NCBI GenBank assembly: GCA_038049695.1
Contig: CP142452.1
Location: 53,030,501 to 53,094,500 of the forward strand
Source: Cinnamomum chago
Taxonomy: Eukaryota > Streptophyta > Magnoliopsida > Laurales > Lauraceae
DNA: 64,000 nt
Direction of reading: 5' to 3'
The translations under genes were made by a program, and so were the position numbers. Below, piece after piece: positions 35,672 to 48,240 of this stretch. The notes under the pieces are model-generated. The model worked only from the letters and a program-made list of their open reading frames with translations. It did no database searches and was not told where the DNA came from. Position 1 is the stretch's first letter. The number at the start of each line of letters is the position of its first letter.

Positions 35672-37369
35672 TGTTGGAAAATAGGTGGGTCATTCAGATA
35701 GGTTTCAAAAACTTTTGACCCACTTGATGCAGGGATCAACTATCTAGAAGGCAACAAACCCAATCCAGGATGCAATCCCTCAATCTCATAGACATATACA
35801 GCAACAAATACTATCTAGACGATAGAAAATAGCACATAAACATGCAACCACGAAATCCACAACATACAAGGATGTAGATATACCTTTGGAGCTTTGTTGT
35901 GCTCTAATGGAGGATTTGAATTCTTTCTTTGATGATGAACGCTTTCAATTAATCAAATCAGAATCTCCTACACCATTTGATCTTCCACGCTATGACCCGT
36001 ATCAGATTCTCTTTCTCAAGAAGATGGTGGAATCTTCAAGAGAAAAACCCTAGAGGAAACTAGAAGAGAAACTAGAAGAGGAAGAGGAAGAGAGATGTGC
36101 AACTTTTGCACTCTTGAGCGGAATGGGCGTGAATCACTATTAGAATTAAGTGTGTTGGACGTCCAAGCCCCTTTTCCTCTTTTATAGCACTTAAGCAACC
36201 TCCTCTAATTGAAATAGAAGTCTTACTTCCACAACAATTAGTTGCTTTCTCCTTTTTCTAATTAAAATAGAAGTCTCACTTCCATTAATAATTAGTAACT
36301 TACTATTACCACTATTAGAAGTCTCACTTCAAATAGAAATAGTAACTTTCTATTTCCTTTTAGAGTTCTACTATAATTAGTATCTTTCTAATATCTTGGG
36401 CTAGCGTGGGGACCACTAGGGATTCCTTAGAAAGCTGGCTCCAACTGAGACACACGACCCCACATCTCATGTGCAATCCGGGCCCACAGTTAATTGCAAA
36501 TAACTCCACTATATAAATGCAATTGCACTCCAGTCTTACGAATATATTACAATGAAGACCCTAAACTTCCACAGTACCACAAGTAAGCCCCTCCATCTAA
36601 ATTCATGGATTAATTGGACCTGTTCACCAAACCAGATCCATATCTTATTATCCTTGAGCCCCAATTAATTATAATGATCATTTGGTACCGATCCAATTAA
36701 CTCTTAATTGGAATGGGTGCGTACTTACCAATGATAAATCCATTAATTGGCACAAGGGGATGTTAAAGATAGATTCCATCTTGACCATTGAATGTTCCCA
36801 CAGCTCTACTACCACGTACCCAAATCACCGAGGTGTTGACCTACAATTGGCCTCACTCATTGATGACTCAAAGCAAATGAATAGATAGAAACTTGAGTTC
36901 ATTAATGTCTCAGGATTATGAGCCTATTGCTAGGGAATTATGAGAGCAGACCTTGAAATAAAGACAGTGTATATAAGGTGCTTCTCATGGTCCTTCAATA
37001 CATCCAATGTACATGCACCATGATCCGGAATCTTACATTCCGATGATCGAGACAAATCACACTATCTCATAGTGATCAAGGCGCTGCAACCTTGTCAGAT
37101 GAGATGTCCAATCTCATCACTGGTTGTGAAGATATTTGAGTATAAGATTTGCAATACATGTCTTCTGTCTGTGGATCTCATCCATACACATGTATTACAT
37201 CTAGTATACTCATGGACTCCGATTTATCTCATGAGTCATTATGTCTTTTGTATTTGTTATGTGCAAGTATATAAAACACCATTCATCTCATGAAAGGAAA
37301 AACGTGAATTATATTGATAAATAAAGAAATTAATCAATTTATTACATTATATACTTGGTATTGAGACTA
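35672..37369 (-). mobile_element. Copia solo LTR (subfamily b), reverse
   Basis: On the + strand it begins TGTTGGAAAATAGG and ends TTGGTATTGAGACTA, the reverse of the LTR at 10576. It is flanked by the perfect 5-bp duplication GGAAT (35667-35671 and 37370-37374). The surrounding family A sequence resumes in register (compare TCTAGTTTCCAAA near 12830). About 1.7 kb, with no internal sequence. Confidence 0.88.
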
Positions 37370-38027
37370 GGAATATCTAGTTTCCAAAAAGTATATGTTT
37401 CGCGAGTTTCGGGGATATCAAGTTTTTGGTACAGATTTAGTGCACAATGACTGTTTTGCCCTCAAGGCTAGGAAATCGGGTTTCGGGATTTCGAACGGGC
37501 ACGGAATCAACATAAAAGTTGTAGGGATTAAGAATACAAATAAAATAGGATTAAAACAATGAATGCAAGAATTTCCAATAAATCCTCAAGCAAATGCATG
37601 CAAAGTCATAAAAAGGAACCCCCGAAGGGCCCCACTAATTACAAAGCAATCAAAATCCCCCCAAAGCTATATCAAGAGCTATTCTAAACTCAACTTAGTA
37701 AAAAATCACTAATCACGCTTAAGACTAACACAAGACTTAATTAACACTAATCGGGTTCATTCGGGTCGGGGTCTTACAAACACTCCCCAGCAAACCAAAC
37801 CCAATCCTCAATCTAAATCTGTTATGTGGCGCCTGTCGCGATTTGCAATATAAAGGACAATCCTCGATGATCCGAACCACAATCCAAATCTAACCCGTTT
37901 CTCTCCGCTTGTCTCCAAATATGAATTTGTTCTGCTGCGTCGTTGTGAACGAAGAAGACGGTAATGGAGGACTTAGAAGAGGAAATGATGGGGAGCGACA
38001 CTAAAGACGAGTGAGTCGCTCCTCTCA

Positions 38028-38064
<37 letters not shown>

Positions 38065-38297
38065 CCAAACAGGGCTTGGCAGATTGGATCCTGTTTGTGC
38101 TGCCCAAGTTAGGAGGGACTTTTTCGTGCAACGACCACCTAACGAGATTTTTTTTGTAAAATCTTCATTCCAATTTGTTAAAATCCCATACACTTTTCCA
38201 GAAAAGATAATTTTCCCACAACGATCCACGTGACAGTGGAGACCACTGGAAGGAAAAACTGCGAACCAATTTTGCTTAAATATTTTTGACATAAAAT

Positions 38298-39233
38298 AAT
38301 TCATCCTCTAGGTCACACCCACGTAGATGCTTAACAAACGGATGCAAGAATGAGCAAATCTCTATTATAGATTCATGAGATCTATGAATTCTGGATCTTG
38401 TCAGTATTTCACATTTCAATTGACATAGATTTGTCTTTTTCAGAGTCTATTGATCGTTAACCTGAAAAAAAGTATGTTGACTTAGAACCCAAACAAATCC
38501 CACCTCATGATATTTTGAAGGAAAAAAAAAAAGTCCCACCTCATATTGTGGTATTCCATTGTAGTCCCACCTCATATTGTGGTATTCCATTGTTCGGTGA
38601 TACCCATTGTCCAAATCCATGATCTGGATTTTCTCCACCTTAACCTAATTATAAAAAATAACATGCTTCATCATCAAAATTGCATTATATGCGTAGGGTC
38701 ATGTTCTGCTCAGAGATAATGCCACCATATGGGGGCCTCTATTAAAAATTTCACCCCCTCATGCACACTAAACCCGCATTAATTAACAGTCACCCCGATT
38801 TTACCCTAGCCTGGATTATACTCACCATTGGATAAAATTTCATAAAAAGTATAAACCAAGAAACTACTAAATCATAAGCTATCTAAATCAATAGTTGTGA
38901 TGATCTAATTGAGATCATGTTTGCCCAAAGTCAAATTCGTGATGAGACATTTTCATCTTCTTTACATTGATTGACATGCATTTAAGTGGGTCCCACAAGG
39001 GCTCAAAGGTTCACCTCTCAAATAATTTAGGAGAGGTACCTTAACAGCATCTGTTACGCATAGTCTTTCCATGCACACCACCTAGTGGGGCCCACCTTAT
39101 GATCCTTCAAAACGGACCATCCAAACTCCCTTTGTGTCATGGATCTAATGGGTTTATATCGATTCAAAAGGAGTGGACCATTGGATTGAGTGTCATATTT
39201 TCTTTTACAAAAAATCATTCACCTTATGAGCCA
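38298..39233. other. Unassigned intergenic sequence
   Basis: AT-rich sequence with no gene. It contains a 31-base direct duplication at 38533-38594 (two copies of GTCCCACCTCATATTGTGG...), probably also the source of a short minus-strand frame. GTGGGGCCCACC near 39084 and TTCAAAACGGACCATCCAAA look like an old dispersed repeat, but I found no ends. Confidence 0.4.
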
Positions 39234-39243
39234 CAAATAAAGG

Positions 39244-39410
39244 TTTTTTTTTTTAGCTACCGGACGGTTCTCAATCCTTTGGGCTGGACTAATCCCTCCG
39301 GGCCCAGAGGGAAGCGGGGTAAACACCCATGTGGCCCCAAGGTGGTAGCATTAGTGGACTCAACATTCGATTCCTTAAGAAGGAGGAACCGGGGGTCGAT
39401 ACCAAGACCG
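39244..39410 (-). mobile_element. SINE-like retroposon with 10-bp target duplication
   Basis: A 167-base insert flanked by the perfect direct repeat CAAATAAAGG (39234-39243 and 39411-39420). The left end on the + strand is a T run, so on the minus strand the insert ends in poly(A) preceded by CCGTCCGGTAGC. Near its minus-strand 5' end GGTATCGACCCC resembles a tRNA-type B box. GGGCCCGGAGGGATTAGTC recalls the 3' part of the plant Au SINE family, but that is from memory. No A box is seen, so it may be 5' truncated. Confidence 0.75.
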
Positions 39411-39420
39411 CAAATAAAGG

Positions 39421-39980
39421 GGTTAGAAACATTGGATTGACTTAAAACTTCATATTTGGAGTGGTCCCACTTTGACTTTTTGATTTGATCCTGCCATCCC
39501 ATGAAACCAGGGGGGTGGGGGGTTTGTTTGTAGAATTGGGGTCCCACAGGGAAGACAACTAGTGGGACCACTTGGGCCTCCCATCCTCAATCCAACCCAC
39601 CGAAAAAACAAAAACCCAACAACAAAAAAAAAAGAAACTAAAAGTCATAGGGCCCCATCTATTATTATTTTTTTTTTGCCTTTTTACACTGATCCACATA
39701 AGTAATTGTGGGACTGAAATGAGGGGAAATTTCCCAAAAAAAAAAAACAAATAGGGAAATGAGGGAAAAAGATGATTAGATACTTCCAAGAAATAGAAGT
39801 ATCCCAGAAAACAGAAAAAAAATCTTATTAAGAATTAAAAAGAAAAGAAAATATAAAACAATAGTTTCTAATGGTGCATTATATTTCTATCGCATTCATT
39901 ATTAATTATATTTGGTATTTTTATTTTCATATAAAATTTTAAATAATATCTCAAGAAAACTCCCCAAATCTAAAATATAA

Positions 39981-40047
<67 letters not shown>

Positions 40048-41798
40048 GAAGCGAAATTGATTCATTCCCGAAAGCAGACAATTAGATAATTTGATTTTGA
40101 CCATTTTAAAACTATTTTGACAATCCCTTAAATCTACGGGAAACATTTCCACTAAAGCATGGGACGGCGGGTCCTATGCACGTTACTCTTTCAACTGCCC
40201 TTCTCTCTCTTTTTGTAACCTGACCCTTTACTTAACTTCTTAGTACATAACTCCCCTAAGCCAACGTTTTCTCTTCTTTGCAGCCCTTTAACTTCGCACA
40301 AACCACTCGTTTCTCTCTCTCCTGAGTCGCGATGCGCTCCCTCTCTAGCTTCGGTTATATCTTTCTCTTCATGTCTGCATTTTTTCCCTCTCTTCATTTC
40401 TGCATCTTCCTTGGTGTGATTATGTAACTGGGGTCTGTTGTTGTTGAGATGTTGAATAACTGCAGCATAAGTTTGTTGAAATAAGCATTTACGTAAATGG
40501 ACTGTGGACTTTTCCATGGTAATTTCTCTTCGGTTGAAACCCTGTGTCTCACCTCACCCATGCTTCCGGCAGTGATAGGAGTGAACTATGGGCCTCCAAC
40601 TATTGAAGTGGGAACGCTTTGAATTGTTTTCAACTGTTGAAATAGTGAAATGAAAAAGGCGTTTTTAACTTTGAATTATTACGCCGCACATGTGGAAAGC
40701 GGTGTACCTAAGATTCAAACTCTGGTACATCAATCGCAACGCCCGACATCTATTCGATATTGTTCCTCAAAGAAAAAAATAATCTCTCTCTCTCTTTTTT
40801 CTTTTTTTTTTTAAATTAATGGTTGTGCCGGTCTCCATCGACTTCTTGATATTATTCCTTTTGGTTTTTTATTTTGAAAGTTTTAATTTGAATTTTCTTG
40901 GGTTTGCTGATCAGCTTCATGTATTGTTAGCTCTTCCAAGAGAAATCTCAATTCTGTCGAGCACACTGGTCATACTGGTTGGAGAGGGTATGGAACTTTA
41001 TTCATTTTCTTAAGTGAGTTTTACTTATTGAAACAATATAATAAATTTGAGAATGTCATTTGGATCTCAGATCTTGAATTAATCCAATTTTTGTTGATTA
41101 CAACCTTTATTTTTCTTCAAAGAGTGATGTGTTTACTCCTATGCAGAAGTGTGAGTTGCCAAATGCCTATAGGATTTTCACAAGTTGCCAAATGCCTATA
41201 AGATATTCATAGGTTAGCCTCCGTTGCCATATTTGGCGATTTCTATACTAAGAGTTATACATGAAGTTTAAGCTATCCATATCCTTTTTGCAATTGATTC
41301 TGAGTAAATTATAAATGGGCATGAAAATGAATGTGACTATTATATAAACATTTCTTTAGCTTGCCAACTGAAAATCCATTTTTATATATGGAAAGGGACT
41401 ATTTCCAATTGGATTCAATTGAGAAATCAACATCAATTACCTCAATTTATTTTGACTCACAGTAATTTACTTTGACCTCATAAGCCACGTCAACATGATT
41501 GGGTTTTCATTTCACCTTCCTCAACGTATCTTCTTCTTCCAAAACCGAAAACCCATGTTCCCCCCTCTCTCGACGCTTTCTCTCATTCTTTCCACTTATG
41601 CTTTATTTCTTCTCTGTTGTTGGTTTTGTCATCTGGTAGTTTGTGGGTGGAGGAAGAGAAGGCAATAGTGCCGCTGACGATGTTGAGGAGGATGAAGAGA
41701 ACGGTGGGGGTGAATATTGGTTTGGTTTTTGGGAGAGAGAATGAGATGGATATTGGAGTCGTCTCTGTTGTGGGCGTTGCAGATAGGAGAGCTTTTTA
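39421..41798. other. Unassigned region with simple repeats
   Basis: No recognisable gene. A pure TA run occupies 39984-40046. The stretch 40190-40520 is CT-rich and could be the leader or intron side of an unrecognised transcription unit. At 41500-41798 a GC-richer block has a short plus-strand frame (VEEEKAIVPLTMLRRMKRTV) that is cut by the Copia LTR at 41799. I cannot name any of it. Confidence 0.35.
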
Positions 41799-42812
41799 TG
41801 TTGGAAAAATGGCTAAGAGCAACACTAGTTTTTGTCAACTTTGAGCCAAAAACTAAGTGGGACCCACTTATTCTTTTGGGTGGGAACACATGGGAATGTA
41901 ATCTACTACATGAGTAGATTATGGACATGTATTGAGTTGCTCTAATTCATTAAGGAGTGAATAAGAAATTGCCTCATAAACACCACTACTTGAACATGTT
42001 AAACATGGAAACAAAAGGAAGCGGTGAACTTGCTTCCCACATTGCTTAGGAGCAAAATATTCATTGGGTATAAATATGCTTACCTTGGTAGTATAAGATG
42101 AGCCCCAAGGGGCATCCTACTTTTGTGGAGGAGGGAGGAACTAGATCAAGGTGGGGCCACCACCACATACGCGCAGGCACCCTGCCCCCACACCGGGCTG
42201 GGCCGGGCTTGGGCTTCACATGCGAGTTGGGCCTGGCTCGGCCCACTACTCATTTATAATTTTTTGGAGAAATTTTATTTAATAAAATTTTCCTTTTTCA
42301 AATGGGGTGTGTCCAAGAGGTGTGTGCTCATTCGTATCTGAAAGTGTGTGTCCCAAGTTCCAAGAGGTGTGTTCAAAGAAGGTGCATCTGTTTATCTGAA
42401 CAGTCACTGTTCTAAAAAGATGCAACCCCATGAAAGAGTCCTGAAGCAGGCTATATAAAGCATCTTGTCCATGCAATTTTGATCATCCAATCCACTGCTA
42501 TTGCATTGCATTTTCAAGTCATCCACAGAGTCAAGAGAGAGAGAGACAGAGTCTTGTTGCTGCATTTTTGGTTCGCCTGTTACATAGTTTGTAGTGCTGC
42601 AACTGTTGTGAAATTGATCATTGTATCCCGGGAGACAAACGCTATTGAAGCTCGTGAGCACCATTGCGGGGGCGAAATTTGTCTTAAGGACATAGTGTTA
42701 GAACTAGCCTTGATCAACCATCTTTTGAAGAGTACTATTTTCTACCTTACAACAGAGTACTGTTTTTCTGCCTTCAAACAGTAAGTGGATTTCCATTCCT
42801 AGATTACATTCT
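41799..42812 (+). mobile_element. Copia LTR plus leader, left inverted copy
   Basis: It starts TGTTGGAAAAATGG and matches the reverse complement of 59831-60777 throughout, including GGGTGTGTCCAAGAGGTGTG and the leader end TTCCATTCCTAGATTACATT. TATA-like TATAAATAT lies near 42069. Its outer flank TTTTA (41794-41798) matches TTTCA (60778-60782) at 4 of 5. It faces the other LTR instead of repeating it directly, which is abnormal for an LTR element. Confidence 0.75.
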
Positions 42813-42829
42813 GTAGTTAAGTTTTAATG

Positions 42830-43791
42830 TTGTTTTAATTCACTGTTGTGAGGCATTGTTTCCTAAATTCTAAACTATTACTGTATGTACTCGGAACAAC
42901 AATCATGATTGTTTTCATTTTGGCCGTGAACAATGTCTGGTTTCATGAGTGCTTTAGAGAATTTAGCCTTATTATTCTCATAGAATCGGCCAAATTCACA
43001 CTCACATGGGTGATTCTTATTAAGAGTATCCTACTATACCCCATCTGATTAGCCAAGATATAAGAATCACTAAAAGCTTTGCTTATCCTAATTATCGCTG
43101 CAGGTATCACTATTAATATCATAGGAATGAGCAGGAGATTTTCTCTCCATAGTGATATCGTTAAGTCACACACAATTTGGTTGTCCCTTTGAACCTAGAT
43201 CTTGGGATCTCCAGTCAACTAGGCAGGGTTTCCATTATGGCAACTTTTCATTCATAGGCTTTAACCCCATTCCCCTCGATGAACGATTTACTTGCTCTCT
43301 CGCTAAACCTTTGGTTAAAGGATCCACAATGTTATCTATGGACTTTATGTATTCAATTGTCATAATTCCATTAGAGAGTAGTTGTCTCACAATATTATGC
43401 TTTCGACGAATATGTCGAGACTTACCGTTATATATTTTACTCTGTGCCCTTCCAATTGCTGATTGACTATCACAATGAATGTAGATAGAAGGCACATGTT
43501 TTGACCACTTTAGAATATCTTCTAGGAATTGACGAAGCCACTCAGCTTCTTCGCCAACTTTATCCAATGCAATAAACTCAGATTATATAATGGATCCAAC
43601 AATGCATGTTTGTTTAGAAGATTTCCATGATACCGCTGCACCACCAAGTGTAAATAGAGATCCACTTGTGGACTTTGAATCTTTGATATCTGATATACAA
43701 TTGGCATCACAATACCCTTCAAGTACAGCTGGATATTTAGAGTAATGCAAACCATAGTTTTGGGTGCATTTTAAATATCTTAAAACCTGAA
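42830..43791 (-). pseudogene. Copia RNase H and 3' region (fossil)
   Basis: On the minus strand, from 43791: [35 protein letters not shown], then EEAEWLRQFLEDI, YIHCDSQSAI and HIRRKHNIVRQLL, the standard Copia RNase H order, followed by the noncoding stretch before the 3' LTR (GGGTGATTC, then CACTCATG-like phrases). It is broken. At 43792 it stops at the end of the CACTA transposon; the gag end of the same kind of element resumes beyond that transposon at 59697. Confidence 0.85.
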
Positions 43792-44330
43792 CACTACAAC
43801 AAACTGCACTTTTAGCCACGTTTTTTTGCGACGTTTTATAAATTCGTAGGTGAAAAGTAGCCTTTTACCGACGTTTTTATAAAAAACGTCGGCAAAGGGC
43901 ACTGTTTTAAATTACTTTATGATTATTACCGACGTTTCATAATTCGTCGGTAAATATCACCTTTAGCGACGTTTTATTATTTTCGCCGACGTTTTTTTTC
44001 GTAGGTAAAAGGCGTTTTTATTTTATTATTGATTTTACCGACGAAAAAAACGTCGGTAAACATATTGTATTATTTATTTACTTTTAATTTTACAGACGAA
44101 AAAAACCGTCGGTAAAAGTATTTTATTATCTATTTATTTATTTATTTATTTTTGCCGACGAAAAAAAACCGTCGGCAAAGTGAATTTTTTAATTATGAGG
44201 AGGAAAATAAATATTTATTTGAACTTTTAGCGATGTTTATGTAAAACGTCGGTAAATCTGAATTTTAATTTAAAAAAAATTAAAATGAGTTATCTTTAAT
44301 GACGAAAATGAATTTTTTCCGACGAAAATG
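43792..44330 (+). repeat. Left CACTA terminus and subterminal repeats
   Basis: After the 13-base CACTACAACAAAC tip come about a dozen copies of ACGTTTTT..CGTCGGTAAA, in both directions (for example ACCGACGTTTCATAATTCGT), separated by AT-rich spacers. In En/Spm-type elements such motifs bind the TNPA-type protein. The same motif fills the right end. Confidence 0.88.
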
Positions 44331-47052
44331 GGCGTTTTTTTCCCTCGTTTCCCTCTCCCGCCAGCTCACTGAAGCCCTTTTTCTTTTCCCTCCTTTCTTT
44401 TCTTTTCCCTCCTCTGTCTCTCTCTCTGTCTCCATTTCCCTCTTTGCTCATCTCGTTTCCCTCTCCCGCCAACGACGACGGTCTAATCTCCATTCCCTCA
44501 TCTGCTCATCTCGATCTCTCTCTCTGTCTCTCTCATCTGCTCATCTCTCTCTGTGGATCGGCGCTCCCTCTCTGTCTCTCTCGATCTGCTCTCCTCTCTC
44601 TCTCTCGTTCTGGTTTTTCCCTCTTTTCTCTCTCATCTGCTCATCTCTCTCTCTCGATCGGCGCTCTCTCTCTCTCTCTTTGTCTCCCTCGATCTGCCCT
44701 CCTCTCTCTCTCATCTGCTCATCTCTCTCTCTCCCGATCGGCGCTCTTTCCCTCATCTCCCTCACCATCTCCATCTCCATTCCCTCCTCACCCTCTCCAT
44801 CTCTGTTGATCTCAATAAACCCATCTCTGTCGATCTCCAAAAACCCATCTCAGTTATCAGGCGCAGACCCATCCCACTGAAGAAAACCGGTGCCCCCTTT
44901 TCCGGTCGTCTTTTCCAAAGGCAGCACAAGTTTGACCCCTTTTTCCGGTCGTTTCTCCAAAGCCAGTAGGAGTTTGCTGCCTCTGCATCTCTCCCCTCTC
45001 TGCAGGTTAACTCTCTTTCTCATCTCTTCTCTCTTCTTTTCATTTATTTACTAAAATCTGAATTATTTGCTTCCTTTTGTTTTGCAAAAATGTCGATGTG
45101 TTACAGTTTTATGCTGTGGTCCAGTTATAATGATATTGCCTTTAGTTTTTTTGGGTATCTTATTGAGCTCTGGGTTAATGGACAAAAGAATGAATTTGAT
45201 TCAGTTTGAACTGATTGATATGATATTAAAAATGCTGGGTCCGAAGATTCTTTTAGTTATGGCTTTGATTGATCTGTTTCTGTTGTATTGCTGAAATCTT
45301 CACTTGAAACCTGATTCTCTGTGTGTCAGATTCTTCAATCATAAAAATCATCAACTTAGCATTGTTCTTTTTTGCTGCATATTGTCATGGTTCCTCCATA
45401 TCTGAAAGTAGATGATGATGATGATGACTATTGTGTTTGGTATTCATTTGTCTTCTATCCCATTCATGGTGAACTAAATTTATAGAAGAAAGGGAAGAAA
45501 GAACCATTGCAGCCAATGGTGATTTGTATATAATTTTCTTTTGATGTCTTTAACAATGCTGCTGATTCTATTATTTCCTCCTTTCCTTCACTTATCCCTG
45601 ATGCTGAATTTGCTTTAGAAATTTGTCCAATTGGTGAATTTTCCACCACCTAATTCTTCCTACAGAATGTCAGTACTTGATTGATTATGTTTGAAAAAAA
45701 AATTATAGTAGCACCTAGAAGATGCAATGGCAGCACCCCAGCTGGACATTTTCCAAGTTTTTCAACTAAGATTTGTCTTTGAGAGATTAGGAACTCAAAT
45801 GTTAGTTTTCAGGATTTCAGATTTGCTTTGAGATTTGTAAGTGGGTGGGCCATTAAATGAACAATCAAGCTAGTCTTATAGATTGCCATATATTCATGAA
45901 GATGCTAGTGTTGTGTACTGCTAAAGCAACCATTAAACAAATTAAAGGTGTTGCTAAAGCAAAGGTCAAATTTTTTTTTTTTTATGGATAACAGAATTAT
46001 CCATCAACTGGGGGTAAGGGGCCTTGTTTCCTTGTCATGCCAACAATCAATATATAGCTATGAACAATACAGACATTTTAATGAAAACAGAAGCTACAAA
46101 TTGACTATGAAAGCATGTTTGTCTCAACTGATAGATACTACGAGGCTGCACTTATACAATCACTTGTCAGGCCTATACCAGATCACTCAAATTTTTGAGA
46201 GAGAGAGAGAGAGATATATATTTTATGGAAACAACTTCAAATTTTTACTTAAAGTAGTCCATGAACACCCCTAGCTACTCAAAGTTCACTATTTGGTCAT
46301 CTATACTTTGTACTAATCTTGAACTCAGCTTACCCTTCCTGTGGCTCTTCTATGTATAGTATAGTATAGTACTCTATCATATACATATTTGGGCACAGAA
46401 CTAACTAGATCTGAGCCCTGTCAATTGTGTTTGAGAAGATGGATGGTCCATGCCCTGAGTCTTTGGGTTGGGTCCTCCATTGACACCCCTAGAGGCCTAC
46501 AGTCAGCTAGTGGCTATCAAAGCTGATAATGCCCACCAATTTGAATTAGGTCCCACAAGTACACTTCATTTTATCTCCATTTCTAACTTGACATATACCA
46601 ACCCAAGGCCACTGATGACAAAGTCAGCCCATTAGTTTCGCTTTAAAGTGGACCAATAGGGCAATATATATATATATATATATATCCCTTTAAAATGGAT
46701 TTGGATCAACTGAAGACACTGAGCAAAATCAATTAACCATTCCCAGCACTTTTGTACTTTGAACCAGATCCCCACTCTCTAACTTATGATCATGAAATAG
46801 ACAGAAAGTTAAAAAAAAAAGTAAACATGCATTTTAGAATTTTAGATCAAACCCACAACATTTAATGGACAAAGGTGCCCAAAGTTTTATTAATATTTTC
46901 TTCCCTTCTCTTCTGATCATTCTAGTTTTTTAAGTCCCAGTGTTCTTCATAAGAAAGATTAATTCAATTACAGAGATATACAATAAAATTAAGGTTCTTT
47001 GTAGTTTATGTAAAATGGGTTGAATGAAGATGACATAAAGTTTTGTTTACAG
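44331..47052. other. CT-rich leader-like block and noncoding interior of the CACTA
   Basis: Positions 44335-44870 are a long CT-rich simple repeat (TCTCTCTC with CATCTGCTCATC and GATCGGCGCTC units); the 193-codon frame over it is a by-product. At 44890-44970 the phrase TTTTCCGGTCGT occurs twice, and CTCTCTGCAGGTTAACTC at 45000 could be a splice donor region of a transcript leader. From 45010 to 47040 I see only AT-rich, intron-like sequence with a GA run (46199-46213), a TA run (46667-46684) and an ATG run (45410-45427). Confidence 0.45.
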
Positions 47053-47198
47053 GCACTTATCCGTGGAGAAAAATCGGCTTTTGTATGTTAAGTTGTATCC
47101 AGTGATATCCAATCTGAACAAAGATCAGCCTCCAATTGCATCTTTCGTGGTTAGACTGCGTTGTTCGTCTGGTGATTGCAGGAGTCTTGTTCATCCTG
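47053..47198 (+). pseudogene. Captured exon-like fragment, unidentified host gene
   Basis: A 146-base open segment between a good splice acceptor (TTTTGTTTACAG) and donor (GTAATTCTCC). One frame is open throughout and reads ENRLLYVKLYPVI-like peptide: VEKNRLLYVKLYPVISNLN, then PPIASFVVRLRCSSGDC. The composition of the peptide and intact splice sites suggest an exon captured from a host gene rather than transposon sequence. I cannot identify the gene. It sits upstream of and on the same strand as the transposase gene. Confidence 0.5.
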
Positions 47199-48240
47199 GT
47201 AATTCTCCTTTTAATTCTTTGAACTTATAATGAGATGGAATGAATTGAATGTTGGGTTTATATTGTAAGGTTGCTTGTACTATGGAATGGAATGTCTGTA
47301 TGGCACTAAAATTGTTACATTTGTAAGAAATTTTTTTTTTTTTTTTTTTTGGCAATTTAAGGAGAAATTGTCACAGCTACTTGAGCTATTCGACTTGGAA
47401 AAAAACTTGTAAAAAAGAGCTCGATAGGCCTTTTTTACAGTAGACAAAGGGAGGAAACAAAAGAATACTAATTTCTAGGATTCGATAGGCCTGCTAAGAG
47501 GGTTTTTTGTTACTTTTTTCCTTTTTGTATGAGGCCTCTTGGAGGTTCAAATGATTTTAGGTGTAGGAAAATCTCATCCTCTCACCCATGTCATTGTCAT
47601 TATCTTTCATCTATTAATAGTTCTCAAGTGAAAGAAATTTATATTTCTGTTAGCTTCTCTTGAGCACCATATTGCCTTTTGTTATTAGGCTTTTGCCAAT
47701 ATTATGAGTTCACAAAATTTTGATCAGAGAAAGTATGTCAGAAAGCATAATCAATTGATTACAACCATTGCCGAAAATCATTATAAGTGTACATAGCAAT
47801 AATAACAACCAATACAATGGTGGAAATATTTTCAGAATTTCCAATTTGAGATATAAATATTTTTCTTTTTTCTTAATTTAGTTTTTAATGAGCATTACTC
47901 CAACCTTTCTTTACTGTCCAAAATTTGGTAATAGATTCAAACAGCAATGAACTTTTATTTTGCAATATTAGCATGGCAGTCGTTAAAGAAGGGAACCACA
48001 TGATACATAGTACTGGATGTTCATGAAACCCAAAATGTATTAGTTACCATTCTAAAAGTTGTGAAATAAAGTACCAGGAAAAATGTTTAAGCATGTTAGA
48101 TAGGAAAACAAACAGCCATAGCTATTAAACAATCACCCAAGAAAAGAACAACATAACCACATGAAATGAACTCTTAGTCCATAAGAGTAACTCATATCAA
48201 AAGGCAGATGGCATTTGCTTTAGGTTTTATTGATTGTTAC
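47199..48240. other. Noncoding CACTA interior
   Basis: AT-rich, intron-like sequence including a T run at 47331-47350. No coding segment recognised. Confidence 0.4.

Larger units (their letters stand above)
32974..37778 (-). mobile_element. Long solo LTR, family A, reverse copy
   Basis: On the + strand it opens TATCGGGACCCCGGACC and closes GGGGTCTTACA, the reversed ends of family A. Flanks AACAT (32969-32973) and AACAC (37779-37783) match at 4 of 5. It contains the palindrome array (34480-34740) and shares its full layout with 7079-15612. A Copia solo LTR (35672-37369) is inserted in its promoter-side part. Without that insertion it is about 3.1 kb. No internal element sequence adjoins it. 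Confidence 0.82.
30950..38297. mobile_element. Probable old DNA transposon with diverged inverted arms
   Basis: Sequence at ~30955-31290 matches the reverse complement of ~37940-38290. Shared blocks, in order, are GTCRAAA-TTTAAGC, TAGGTGG-CGTTGCA, CCCTCCTAACT, GCAGCACAAA, CTTGAGAGGAG and GTCGCTCCCCATC. The arms are diverged and differ by indels, so the element is old. Outer tips near 30955 (GTCGAAATTTAAG) and 38280 have no convincing target duplication. Without the nested LTR (32974-37778) it would be about 2.5 kb. Arm length suggests a Mutator-like or foldback element. I see no transposase. Confidence 0.5.

Noticed and set aside
37822-38304. 160-codon minus-strand frame
   Set aside because: It runs through a 28-base A run (poly-Phe) and coincides with the right arm of the inverted-repeat element; no domain is recognisable.
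39244-39410. tRNA gene
   Set aside because: Only a B-box-like motif is present, there is no cloverleaf, and the poly(A) and 10-bp duplication identify a retroposon.
39984-40046. TA run as a regulatory or origin element
   Set aside because: A plain dinucleotide microsatellite, common in plant intergenic DNA.
44299-44880. 193-codon open frame rich in Ser and Leu
   Set aside because: It is a by-product of a long CT-rich simple repeat; frames are open on several phases and on the opposite strand.
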